Shown here one piece after another: positions 53,704-61,635 of a stretch of DNA of 64,000 nucleotides. A program made the position numbers and the translations under genes. The notes under the pieces were generated by a model. The model searched no databases. It had not been told where the DNA came from and saw only the letters and a list, made by a program, of their open reading frames with translations. The stretch lies in the NCBI RefSeq assembly GCF_027568575.1, contig NZ_JANUVP010000018.1. One strand, written 5' to 3'. The stretch is from Caldifermentibacillus hisashii (lineage in GTDB: Bacteria; Bacillota; Bacilli; Bacillales; Caldibacillaceae). Every line of letters begins with the position of its first letter. The first letter of the stretch is position 1.

Positions 53704-53745
53704 TAGACAAGTAACAATCTATCTGTTATAATTGGATTGTTACTT
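53704..53745 (+). promoter_or_regulatory. opuFA promoter with overlapping palindromic operator
   Basis: TAGACA (53704-53709), 17-bp spacer, TATAAT (53727-53732). Perfect 11-bp arms AAGTAACAATC (53709-53719) and GATTGTTACTT (53735-53745) embrace the -10 box. A repressor here would block RNA polymerase. BusR, encoded divergently, is the natural candidate. Confidence 0.75.
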
Positions 53746-53765
53746 TTTTGTTAGGGGGAAATTTA

Positions 53766-54890
53766 ATGATTCGATTTGAAAACATTACGAAACAATATAA
53801 TCAAAAAACAGTTATACGTGATTTCAATCTTGATATTGAGGAAGGACAGCTTGTCGTCTTTATCGGGCCAAGCGGATGCGGGAAAACGACTCTATTAAAG
53901 ATGATAAACCGTCTTTTAGAACCGACGAGCGGAAAAATTTATGTCAATGAAAAAGATATTTCGAAACAAGACCCAATTGAGTTAAGAAGAAATATCGGCT
54001 ACGTGATTCAAAGTACGGGACTTTTTCCGCATATGACTATTAAGGAAAATTTAGAGTTGATTCCGAAATTGAAGGGGGAAGATTCCGATTCAATTAAACG
54101 GAAAACGAACGATCTTCTTGAACTGGTTGGTCTGGCACCAGATGAATATTTATACCGATATCCAAGTGAGTTAAGTGGTGGGCAAAAGCAGCGGATCGGT
54201 GTAGCCAGAGCCTTTTCAACAGATTCAGATATTATTCTTATGGATGAGCCGTTCAGTGCATTGGACCCCGTCACAAGAAACTCCTTACAAGACGAATTAT
54301 TTTCCATGCAGAAGGAATTAAATAAAACCATTGTCTTTGTTACCCACGATATGGATGAAGCAATTAAGATTGCTGATAAAATATGCCTCTTGAATGAAGG
54401 TCATATCATCCAATATGATACCCCAGATCAAATATTGAAAAATCCGGCATCAGAATATGTTGAAGAATTTATTGGAAAAAGGCGGGTTTGGAATAATCCT
54501 GAAGTTTTAAAGGCAAAAGACATTATGATTTCAGACCCGGCTAAAGTTTCACCGCGAAGGAACGTTTTTCAAGCCATTGAGATTATGAAAGAAAATAAAG
54601 TGGACAGTTTGTTGGTGACGGATAAACAACAATCTTTAATTGGCCTGGTTACGTTAAAATCAATCCAATTACAAAACCGTGCAACAACGGTTGGAGAAAT
54701 AATGGAGAAAAATATTTTATCCGTAACGGAAGATGAAAATTTGATTACTGTATTACAAATTATGAACGAAAATAAAATCGGCTACCTGCCAGTGGTCAGT
54801 GAAAAAAATCAGCTAACGGGATTAATTACAAGAAGCTCGATCTTGTCCGTATTAAGCGGTCAATTGCTTGATTTGGAGGTGGCATTTTAA
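53766..54890 (+). CDS. opuFA: glycine betaine/compatible-solute ABC transporter ATPase
   Basis: 374-residue ATPase of the OpuA/ProV group: Walker A GPSGCGKTT near 36-44, Q-loop VIQSTGLFPHM, signature LSGGQKQR near 136-143, Walker B IILMDEPFSALDP near 155-167 and the H-loop THDMDEA. Two CBS domains follow (about 255-370), typical of osmotically regulated transporters. The ATG 53766 follows AGGGGGAAA. Its stop overlaps the next start by one base (TAATG). Confidence 0.9.
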   Translation: MIRFENITKQYNQKTVIRDFNLDIEEGQLVVFIGPSGCGKTTLLKMINRLLEPTSGKIYVNEKDISKQDPIELRRNIGYVIQSTGLFPHMTIKENLELIPKLKGEDSDSIKRKTNDLLELVGLAPDEYLYRYPSELSGGQKQRIGVARAFSTDSDIILMDEPFSALDPVTRNSLQDELFSMQKELNKTIVFVTHDMDEAIKIADKICLLNEGHIIQYDTPDQILKNPASEYVEEFIGKRRVWNNPEVLKAKDIMISDPAKVSPRRNVFQAIEIMKENKVDSLLVTDKQQSLIGLVTLKSIQLQNRATTVGEIMEKNILSVTEDENLITVLQIMNENKIGYLPVVSEKNQLTGLITRSSILSVLSGQLLDLEVAF

Positions 54891-56467
54891 TGAGTGAGTT
54901 TTTCCAATATGTAGGAAATAATAGTGGGCAAGTTTTAAGTTTATTATGGGAGCATATCTATTTAACAATCTTTTCCGTATTTGTTGCAACGGTAATTGGT
55001 GTACCTTTGGGTATATTTATCTCTAAAAATAAAAATTTAGCAAAACCAATTATTGGGTTTGCTAATGTGATGCAGGCGATACCAAGTCTTGCTTTACTTG
55101 GTTTTCTTATTCCGTTTATCGGTATTGGAAGTACGCCGGCAATTGTGATGGTTGTCTTATACTCATTACTTCCCATCATAAAAAACACTTATACAGGTCT
55201 GGCCAATATTGATAAGGATATACTGGAAGCAGCGAAAGGAATCGGGCTAACAAGCAGGCAAACAATGACGAAAATTCAGTTACCGTTAGCAATGCCGGTA
55301 ATTATGGCCGGTATCCGTATTTCGGCTGTGACGGCGGTCGGATTAATGACGATTGCAGCTTTCGTTGGTGCCGGTGGTTTAGGTTATCTCGTTTTTTCCG
55401 GTGTCTCATCAGTTGACAATAATATGATTTTGGCCGGTGCAATCCCTGCCTGTATTTTAGCTTTAATTATTGATTATCTAATCGGAAAAATTGAAAATGG
55501 GATATCTTATACAAATAATATTGGAAACAACAAAACTGCCGCAAAGAGGACAGAAAAGAAATCTAAAAAGAAAGGCTTAATAGTAACTGCGATTGTTTTT
55601 GTCCTTTTATTAAGTGCCGGCGTTGGTTATTCCATGATGAATAAAAAAGATTCGATTGTCATCGGCTCGAAAAATTTTAGTGAGCAAATGATTTTAGGTA
55701 ATATGTTGGCCGATTTAATTGAGGAAAAAACGGATTTGGACGTGGAAAGAAAATTAAATCTCGGTGGAACCCAAGTTGTCTTTAATGCGATTAACAGCGG
55801 GGAAATTGATATGTATGTTGAATACACTGGGACAGGATTGATTAATCTTTTGAAAAAGGAACTGGTGAATGATCCTGATGAGGTGTACAAAATTGTTCAA
55901 AAGAATTTTAACGAGAAATATGATTTGAAAATTTTACAGCCGCTCGGTTTCAATAACACTTATACATTGGCGGTAAAACCGGAAACGGCGGAACAATACG
56001 GATTAAAAACGTTTTCTGATCTCGCCAAGGTTAGTGACCAGTTGGTATTGGGCGGAACGATTGAATTTACAAACCGTGTGGATGGTTTAAAAGGTCTCAG
56101 TGAAAAATATAATATGGACTTTAAAAGTGTTGAAGCGGTCGATGGCGGTTTGCGCTATACAGCAATCAATAATAATCGAGCAGATGTGATCGATGCATTT
56201 TCAACGGATGGACTTTTAGAGGAATTCAAGCTAACTGTATTGGAAGATGACCAACACTTTTTCCCGCCATATTACGCAGTTCCAGTTATTAAAGAGGAAA
56301 CATTAAAAGAGCATCCTGAATTGGAGGAAGTTCTTAATCTCCTTAGCGGGAAATTAACGGATGAAAAAATGCGGGAACTGAATTATAAGGTAGATAGTTT
56401 AAATGAATCACCTGAAAAAGTAGCCAAAGACTTTTTAATCGAAGCGGGTTTGATTGATAATAAATAA
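54890..56467 (+). CDS. opuFB: compatible-solute permease fused to substrate-binding protein
   Basis: 525 residues in two parts. The first (about 1-200) is an ABC permease with five to six membrane segments and the EAA-type loop EAAKGIGLTSRQTM near 114. After a basic linker and one more membrane segment (about 225-245) comes an OpuAC/ProX-type binding domain (about 250-525; IVIGSKNFSEQMILGNML, VEYTGTGLINL, NNNRADVIDAFSTDG). The fusion is that of OpuF in some Bacilli and BusAB in lactococci. The binding domain faces outward and is tethered to the membrane. Substrates are probably betaine or related solutes. Confidence 0.92.
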   Translation: MSEFFQYVGNNSGQVLSLLWEHIYLTIFSVFVATVIGVPLGIFISKNKNLAKPIIGFANVMQAIPSLALLGFLIPFIGIGSTPAIVMVVLYSLLPIIKNTYTGLANIDKDILEAAKGIGLTSRQTMTKIQLPLAMPVIMAGIRISAVTAVGLMTIAAFVGAGGLGYLVFSGVSSVDNNMILAGAIPACILALIIDYLIGKIENGISYTNNIGNNKTAAKRTEKKSKKKGLIVTAIVFVLLLSAGVGYSMMNKKDSIVIGSKNFSEQMILGNMLADLIEEKTDLDVERKLNLGGTQVVFNAINSGEIDMYVEYTGTGLINLLKKELVNDPDEVYKIVQKNFNEKYDLKILQPLGFNNTYTLAVKPETAEQYGLKTFSDLAKVSDQLVLGGTIEFTNRVDGLKGLSEKYNMDFKSVEAVDGGLRYTAINNNRADVIDAFSTDGLLEEFKLTVLEDDQHFFPPYYAVPVIKEETLKEHPELEEVLNLLSGKLTDEKMRELNYKVDSLNESPEKVAKDFLIEAGLIDNK

Positions 56468-56478
56468 TTTGGAAAACA

Positions 56479-56533
56479 GGTATTTCTATCGAGAACATAG
56501 GCATGGATGTTCCAATAGAAATGCCTTTTTCAT
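56479..56533 (+). terminator. terminator of the opuF operon
   Basis: GGTATTTCTAT...GAACAT pairs with ATGTTC...ATAGAAATGCC, followed by TTTTTCATTTT. Confidence 0.8.
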
Positions 56534-56545
56534 TTTATTATAAAA

Positions 56546-56704
56546 TTATTGAATTGCCAGGATTTTTATTTTTACTGTAAATGTTTCATCTTTATGGATA
56601 AAATCGAGGAAGCCATCATGTTTTTTTACAATGTCTTGGATAAGTTTCGTCCCAACTCCTTCATGTCCGGCACCTTTTGTTGTGTTTTCATATGTAACAA
56701 ACAA
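56546..56704 (-). pseudogene. remnant of a sensor histidine kinase (CitA/DcuS type ATPase end)
   Basis: Reading the minus strand, 52 codons end at a stop (56546-56548). They spell the last part of a GHKL ATPase domain: TTKGAGHEGVGTKLIQDIVK (F/G2 box), KKHDGFLDF, then ETFTVKIKI. This matches the typical STKG-xGxGxGLxLVKQIVEKHGG ... FTVxIP ending of CitA/DcuS/MalK kinases. A stop (56705-56707) lies upstream and the rest of the kinase is absent, so this is a 3' gene fragment. Confidence 0.65.
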
Positions 56705-56763
56705 CTAAGTGCCCAGTAACAAATGTTTTGCAAAATATTCACCTTTTAATTGTATTCTTGTAA

Positions 56764-56961
56764 GGGGAAATAGCGGCTTTTTCCGCAAGCATTGAAAGCG
56801 GGGATAAGGCTACGATTACTCTGATTGGAAACTCATTTAGTCAAAATTCTTCTACTTTGATGACATTAGTAACGAATGCTTTTTCTTCGTATGAAAAGAT
56901 GATTGTTTCAAGCAGATTGGAACAAACCGGTACTGATCCGAATTTTGTTTTTGAAAGATAA
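56764..56961 (+). pseudogene. coding-like fragment, family not recognised
   Basis: 65 codons stay open between stops at 56761 and 56959, ending in LEQTGTDPNFVFER. Codon use and amphipathic pattern look like real coding sequence (ATITLIGNSFSQNSSTLMTL near the middle), but there is no ATG/GTG/TTG with a ribosome site near its beginning. It is probably the 3' part of a lost gene. I cannot name the family. Confidence 0.35.
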
Positions 56962-57004
56962 GTGGGTGATGAGCTAAGTTTTTCATTAAAAATAAAGTGG
57001 TACA

Positions 57005-57041
57005 AAAAGACCTTGGTCATGTCCTGATCAAGGTCTTTTAT
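57005..57041 (-). terminator. terminator of the aldo/keto reductase gene
   Basis: AAAAGACCTTGGTCA and TGATCAAGGTCTTTT arms with a 5-nt loop. It is symmetric, so it can work on either strand. Confidence 0.85.
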
Positions 57042-57051
57042 TTTGAATAAC

Positions 57052-57990
57052 TCATTGAAAAATCTCACCAATCCGTACAATTTCATCTTCCGTTAATTGT
57101 ACATCCAATGTTTTGAGGTTGGATAGGACTTGTTCCGGTTTTTTGGCGCCCGGGATGATTGCATCAATTCCGGCTTGGGCCAGGTACCAAGCAAGGACAA
57201 CGTGGGCGACTTCAGCATTTTTCGCTTCGGCAATTGGCCGCAATTGTTCAACTTTCTCCAAATTGCGAATAAATGCTTCACCTTGGAAATGCGGTTTTTT
57301 GGCACGTAAATCATTGAATACCATATCCTTTGTATACTTTCCCGCAAGTAAACCGGATGCGAGAGGAAAATATGGGATAAAGGAAATTTGGTTTTCAATT
57401 GTATAAGGGAATATTTCTTTTTCAGCACTGCGATTTAGCAAATTATATTCACCTTGAAAAACATCAACATAGCCATCTTTATTTGCTTCTTTTAATTGCT
57501 CCAACGAAAAATTAGAAACACCGATGGCACGAATTTTTCCTTCATCCTTCAATTCTTTTAAAGCACCGACTGCTTCATATTTCGGTGTATGTTCATCCGG
57601 ATAATGAATATAAAATAAGTCTATGTAATCAGTTTTAAGTCTCAACAAACTATCCTCTACCGATTGTTTTAAAAACGTTGGTGAATTATCAAAAACAACT
57701 TTATTATCGACAAATTTATGAGCAGCTTTTGTTGCTATGACTGCTTCTTGACGGTTCCCCATTTCTTGAATAACTTCACCGATTAATTCTTCGGAACGTT
57801 TCGGTCCGTAAATAAAAGCAGTATCCAGAAAATTCATCCCGTGCGTTAATGCGGTTTGAACAACTTCTTTTCCAACTTCTTCATCTAAATTTGGATACAG
57901 ATTATGACCGCCGACTGCATTCGTCCCAAGACCAATCGGATTAACATATAAATCAGATTTCCCCAATTTAACATGAATAGACATTGCCAC
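57052..57990 (-). CDS. aldo/keto reductase (YhdN/IolS-like)
   Basis: 312-residue NADPH-dependent reductase with the (beta/alpha)8 signatures. GMNFLDTAFIYGPKRSEELIG near 50-70 holds the catalytic D55 and Y60. The catalytic lysine is in IATKAAH near 85, the catalytic histidine in DLFYIHYPD near 124, and IGVSNFSLEQL lies near 155. IIPGAKKPEQV near the end binds the NADP phosphate. It resembles the general-stress AKRs YhdN/IolS. Start is GTG 57990 or ATG 57984, both served by AAAGGAG. Monocistronic. Confidence 0.9.
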   Translation of the reverse strand: MAMSIHVKLGKSDLYVNPIGLGTNAVGGHNLYPNLDEEVGKEVVQTALTHGMNFLDTAFIYGPKRSEELIGEVIQEMGNRQEAVIATKAAHKFVDNKVVFDNSPTFLKQSVEDSLLRLKTDYIDLFYIHYPDEHTPKYEAVGALKELKDEGKIRAIGVSNFSLEQLKEANKDGYVDVFQGEYNLLNRSAEKEIFPYTIENQISFIPYFPLASGLLAGKYTKDMVFNDLRAKKPHFQGEAFIRNLEKVEQLRPIAEAKNAEVAHVVLAWYLAQAGIDAIIPGAKKPEQVLSNLKTLDVQLTEDEIVRIGEIFQ

Positions 57991-58156
57991 ATTTCTCCTT
58001 TCTTTAAAAAACTGCCCTTTTATTACGTTTATGATAACACAATGAGATTAATTTTGGAAAATTGTGGGTTATCCCTTTTTATTTATAATGGTTTCATTTC
58101 ATTGTAATTATAGATTATAATATATATAATATATAACTGTTTAAGGGGTGAATGGT

Positions 58157-58606
58157 TTGAATGTGGATGAATTTAAATTTTCTATTTTAAATTATTCGAG
58201 AAAAATAAATGACCATCTTACCGCTTCATTAAATAAAACCGGACTCGAGTTTGGTTTGACCGGCATGCAAGTGATTTTATTGTTGAAATTATTTAAGGAT
58301 GGGACGACAACGATTGGAAATTTGGCAGAACATACTCGTGTAGCCGGAGCAAATATTTCATCAATGTGTAAAAAATTAGAGCAAAAAGGATTTTTGACAA
58401 GAAATAGGGATAAACGAGATGAAAGAATCGTTAATATATCTTTAACTGACAAAGGATTATCCGTTATGAGCGAAATCGATCAGATCTTTGAAGAAAAAAT
58501 TCAATCCATCTTATCCGGGGAAAAACAGGAAACTTTGGATGCAATTATCAAAGGCCTAAAATTATTGGATATTTTATTTGAAAAGATAGAAATAGGGAAT
58601 AAATAA
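58157..58606 (+). CDS. MarR-family regulator
   Basis: About 149 residues with a winged helix. It has GLTGMQVILLLKLFKDGTTT near 33-52, LAEHTRVAGANISSMCKKLEQKGFL near 57-81, the wing RDKRDERIVNISLTDKG near 85-101, and dimerisation helices. I chose TTG 58157 because AAGGGG lies eight bases upstream; GTG 58148 touches that site. It is 27 bp before an ftsH-like gene, so it is probably co-transcribed with and controls it. An AT palindrome-like tract (58115-58136) lies in the promoter region. Confidence 0.85.
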   Translation: MNVDEFKFSILNYSRKINDHLTASLNKTGLEFGLTGMQVILLLKLFKDGTTTIGNLAEHTRVAGANISSMCKKLEQKGFLTRNRDKRDERIVNISLTDKGLSVMSEIDQIFEEKIQSILSGEKQETLDAIIKGLKLLDILFEKIEIGNK

Positions 58607-58633
58607 ATTGAACAACAAGTTGGAGGAATGAAA

Positions 58634-60466
58634 GTGAAAGAAGTAAAACCGCCGAAAAAATCTTATTTATACTATTACGGTATAATTTTATTAGTCATCA
58701 TTTTATTGAATGCCTTTGTATTTCCAACGATATCCGGTCGATATGTCAAAGATGTTGATTACAGTACCTTTTTAGATATGGTTGAAAATAATCAAGTAGC
58801 TGAAGTGGAAATTGAAAACAACTATATTAACTTTGTACCGAAAGATGCAAATGATAAAAAAATGTATCGTACCGGGGTAATTGAAGACCCTGATTTAGTC
58901 GATCGCCTGCATGATGCAAATGTGAAATTTACAAAAATCGTTCCGCGGGAGCTTTCTCCGTTAATGACATTTTTAATTTCTTGGATTTTACCTTTATTGA
59001 TTTTTATTTTAATCGGACGTTATCTTTCAAAAAAATTAGGTGACCGATTAGGTGCAGGTGGAGCGAGTCCGATGACATTCGGGAAAAGTAACGCAAAAAT
59101 TTATGTAGAAGCTCAGACAGGAATTACCTTTGCTGATGTCGCCGGGCAAGATGAGGCAAAAGAAGCCTTACAAGAAATTGTTGACTTTTTGCATAATCCG
59201 TCCAAATACAAAGATATCGGCGCAAAAATTCCTAAAGGGGCACTGCTTGTCGGACCGCCGGGAACAGGGAAGACGTTACTGGCAAAAGCGGTGGCAGGTG
59301 AATCGAAAGTTCCGTTCTTTTCTATTTCCGGTTCTGAGTTTGTTGAAATGTTTGTCGGTATGGGTGCAGCTCGTGTTCGTGACTTGTTTAAACAAGCAAC
59401 CGAGAAAGCGCCATGTATCGTGTTTATTGACGAAATTGATACGATCGGGAAAAGCCGGAATGCCGGTGGTTACGGTGGTAATGATGAACGGGAGCAGACG
59501 CTAAACCAATTGTTGACCGAGATGGATGGTTTTGATCCGGATAAAGGTGTCGTTATATTGGCGGCAACAAACAGACCGGAAACTTTAGATAAAGCGTTAC
59601 TCAGACCGGGCCGATTTGACCGGCGAGTCCCGGTTGAATTACCGGATTTACGCGGTCGGGAAGCAATTTTAAGAGTTCATGCGAAAAAAGTAAAAATGGC
59701 CGGTGACGTCGACTTGAATGCAATTGCTCGTGCGACACCCGGGGCATCAGGTGCCGATTTGGCCAATATTATTAATGAAGCGGCATTGCGTGCGGTAAAA
59801 TTCGGCAGAAACATCGTTGCCCAGGAAGATTTGGAAGAATCGGTTGAGGTCGTTATTGCCGGTTATCAACGGAAAAATGCAGTATTGTCAACGAAAGATA
59901 AATTACGAATTGCGTACCATGAAGTTGGACATGCCCTAGTTGCAGCCAAACAAACACATACGGCTCCGGTGCATAAGATTACGATAATCCCCCGGACGTC
60001 CGGTGCCCTTGGCTATACAATGCAAGTGGAACAAGATGAGCAAGTATTAATGAGTAAAGAGCAGGCTCTGGATAAAATAACAACCTTCATGGGTGGCCGG
60101 GCTGCTGAAGAAATTATTTTCAGTTCGATCACATCCGGTGCATCCAATGATATTGAACAAGCGACTAAAATTGCCCGGGCGATGGTTACTCGCTTCGGTA
60201 TGAGTGAAAAATTTGATATGATGGCTCTTGAAACGGTGAACAATCCGTATTTAGGAGGAGATACCACGTTACTGGTCTCCTCGGAAACAGCGGCAAAAAT
60301 TGATGAAGAAGTATTGTCGATTATTAAATCATGTCATGAAAAAGCCATTCAAATTTTAGAAGATAATAAAGATAAGCTCCATGAAATTACGAAATATTTA
60401 TTTGAAAAAGAAACCATTACCGGTGAAGAGTTTATGGATATTTTGACGGGAAAAACAACCGCATAA
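58634..60466 (+). CDS. FtsH-family membrane AAA zinc metalloprotease, second type
   Basis: About 610 residues with two N-terminal membrane helices (about 14-33 and 111-130) flanking a small outer domain. The AAA module has Walker A GPPGTGKT near 207-214, Walker B CIVFIDEIDTIG, GGNDEREQTLNQLLTEMDGF, and the SRH TNRPETLDKALLRPGRFDRR. The protease domain has the zinc site HEVGH near 429-433, where most FtsH have HEAGH. The C-terminal tail is short. Being paired with a MarR regulator, away from hprT/tilS, marks it as an accessory paralog. GTG 58634 has GGAGG at good spacing; ATG 58628 is too close. Confidence 0.88.
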   Translation: MKEVKPPKKSYLYYYGIILLVIILLNAFVFPTISGRYVKDVDYSTFLDMVENNQVAEVEIENNYINFVPKDANDKKMYRTGVIEDPDLVDRLHDANVKFTKIVPRELSPLMTFLISWILPLLIFILIGRYLSKKLGDRLGAGGASPMTFGKSNAKIYVEAQTGITFADVAGQDEAKEALQEIVDFLHNPSKYKDIGAKIPKGALLVGPPGTGKTLLAKAVAGESKVPFFSISGSEFVEMFVGMGAARVRDLFKQATEKAPCIVFIDEIDTIGKSRNAGGYGGNDEREQTLNQLLTEMDGFDPDKGVVILAATNRPETLDKALLRPGRFDRRVPVELPDLRGREAILRVHAKKVKMAGDVDLNAIARATPGASGADLANIINEAALRAVKFGRNIVAQEDLEESVEVVIAGYQRKNAVLSTKDKLRIAYHEVGHALVAAKQTHTAPVHKITIIPRTSGALGYTMQVEQDEQVLMSKEQALDKITTFMGGRAAEEIIFSSITSGASNDIEQATKIARAMVTRFGMSEKFDMMALETVNNPYLGGDTTLLVSSETAAKIDEEVLSIIKSCHEKAIQILEDNKDKLHEITKYLFEKETITGEEFMDILTGKTTA

Positions 60467-60475
60467 AAAGAAATC

Positions 60476-60514
60476 AGGGGGACTTCTATCCATTTTGGAC
60501 AAAAGTCCCCTTTG
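60476..60514 (+). terminator. terminator of the marR-ftsH operon
   Basis: GGGGACTT (60477-60484) and AAGTCCCC (60503-60510), followed by a short TTTGCTT run. Confidence 0.75.
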
Positions 60515-60651
60515 CTTGTACGAAGGTTCATGGCAAATTGTTCAGTGAAAGCTTGCTTTGCTTATTATTAGACATTTCCGATTATAGAATCAAGGTTGTA
60601 AACTTCAAAATTAGGTATCCTTTTTTGAATTAAAATTAAGAAAGCATGCAA

Positions 60652-61419
60652 TCAGCTTTTACCCTTTCCTGTATAAACAAAAATCGCATCCCGTAAAAAC
60701 TCAGCTGCACCCGGGGCAATTTTATCATAGTTAGCTTTAAACCGTTCATCATCGACATACATTTGGGCAAGTCCTTGATGTGCTTCTTTACTGTAGTCAT
60801 TCCAATAGTAGGTTAGCCATTGTTTGTGCATGTCGGCTACCTTTTGGGCAAGTTCTCCGGCTGGGTCTTGGGTTTTCATCGCTTCAGCAAGTAGCTTATT
60901 TATTGACTCCGCTAATTCAGTAACTTCGGCATACTCTTTTTCCGACAAATTCATCAGTTTCGCATTAGATGCGTCAACCGTCGTATCACCGTATTTTTCT
61001 CGAATTTCTTTCCCATATTTCTTTTCATTTTCTTCGATTAATTGTTTCTTGAAACCAATAAACTTTTCTTGATCAGTCATGTTTCTTCTCCCCTCTAAAT
61101 TTTCTATTGTATTGTGTACATTTTTTATCAAAAGTTCAATTTGCTTTCTTTTTTCAAGAAGATGTTCCAGGTGATCTTGTAAAGCTTTTCTTTCATCAAA
61201 CAGTGGATTTGCCATTATCTCTTTAATCGTCTCCAATGGAAATCCTAATTCCCGGTAAAACATAATTTGTTGCAGCCGGTCTACTTCTTTTTGTCCATAT
61301 ATTCGATAGCCGGATGAATTTATTCGTGCAGGCTTCAATAAATCAATTTCATCATAATATCGCAGTGTTCGAGTACTAATGCCCGCCAACTGAGCTAATT
61401 TTTGAATCGTGTATTCCAT
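60652..61419 (-). CDS. MerR-family regulator with TipAS domain (Mta-like)
   Basis: 255 residues. The MerR winged helix covers about 1-72 (YTIQKLAQLAGISTRTLRYY, RINSSGYRIYG). A dimerising coiled coil follows (about 75-110), then a TipAS-type drug-sensing domain (about 120-250; MHKQWLTYYWNDYSKEAHQG, then YDKIAPGAAEFLRDAI). B. subtilis Mta and Streptomyces TipAL share this plan: binding of thiopeptide-like drugs activates transcription, including of the gene itself. The ATG follows GGGAGGTG. No target pump is adjacent. Confidence 0.88.
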   Translation of the reverse strand: MEYTIQKLAQLAGISTRTLRYYDEIDLLKPARINSSGYRIYGQKEVDRLQQIMFYRELGFPLETIKEIMANPLFDERKALQDHLEHLLEKRKQIELLIKNVHNTIENLEGRRNMTDQEKFIGFKKQLIEENEKKYGKEIREKYGDTTVDASNAKLMNLSEKEYAEVTELAESINKLLAEAMKTQDPAGELAQKVADMHKQWLTYYWNDYSKEAHQGLAQMYVDDERFKANYDKIAPGAAEFLRDAIFVYTGKGKS

Positions 61420-61442
61420 TTGTTACACCTCCCTTTAAAAAA

Positions 61443-61473
61443 ACCATACACCTTAACGTAACGTAAAGGTCAA
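61443..61473 (-). promoter_or_regulatory. MerR-type promoter with 19-bp spacer
   Basis: On the minus strand: TTGACC (61468-61473), 19-bp spacer, TATGGT (61443-61448). The spacer is a near-perfect palindrome ACCTTAACGT-A-ACGTAAAGGT (61450-61470). A 19-bp spacer with a central palindrome is the hallmark of MerR-activated promoters, implying autoregulation of the mta-like gene. Confidence 0.85.
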
Positions 61474-61512
61474 TAGAAAAAAATTAAACCCCGCGAATAT
61501 TTTTCAGCGGGG
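61474..61512 (-). terminator. terminator of the cydABS operon
   Basis: GCGGGG/CCCCGC stem (61489-61494 with 61507-61512). On the minus strand it is followed by TTTAATTTTTTT. Its first arm overlaps the stop codon of the cydS-like gene, and it ends directly before the MerR promoter. Confidence 0.88.
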
Positions 61513-61617
61513 CGTACCTTTATTTTTATATCCATCTTGTAATGCAGCCCAAAAGGCGAAAAAAATCGTTGCAAATAAAACGAGAAACGGGGCAACAAAT
61601 ATAAGAAATTCCTTCAT
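61504..61617 (-). CDS. cydS: cytochrome bd oxidase small subunit, CydS-like
   Basis: 37 residues: MKEFLIFVAPFLVLFATIFF, then AFWAALQDGYKNKGTPR, a single membrane helix with a short basic tail. It lies 18 bp after cydB, before the operon terminator, with an AAAGGTGG ribosome site. This is the position and size of CydS, the third subunit seen in the Geobacillus bd oxidase structure, analogous to CydX of E. coli. The conserved single-helix design and W-A-x-L-x-D segment support the call. Confidence 0.8.
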   Translation of the reverse strand: MKEFLIFVAPFLVLFATIFFAFWAALQDGYKNKGTPR

Positions 61618-61635
61618 TTACAAAAACCACCTTTC

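Noticed and set aside
56841..57086. 81-codon minus-strand frame upstream-overlapping the aldo/keto reductase end
   Set aside because: It crosses the terminator and the plus-strand coding-like fragment, with no ribosome site or family resemblance.
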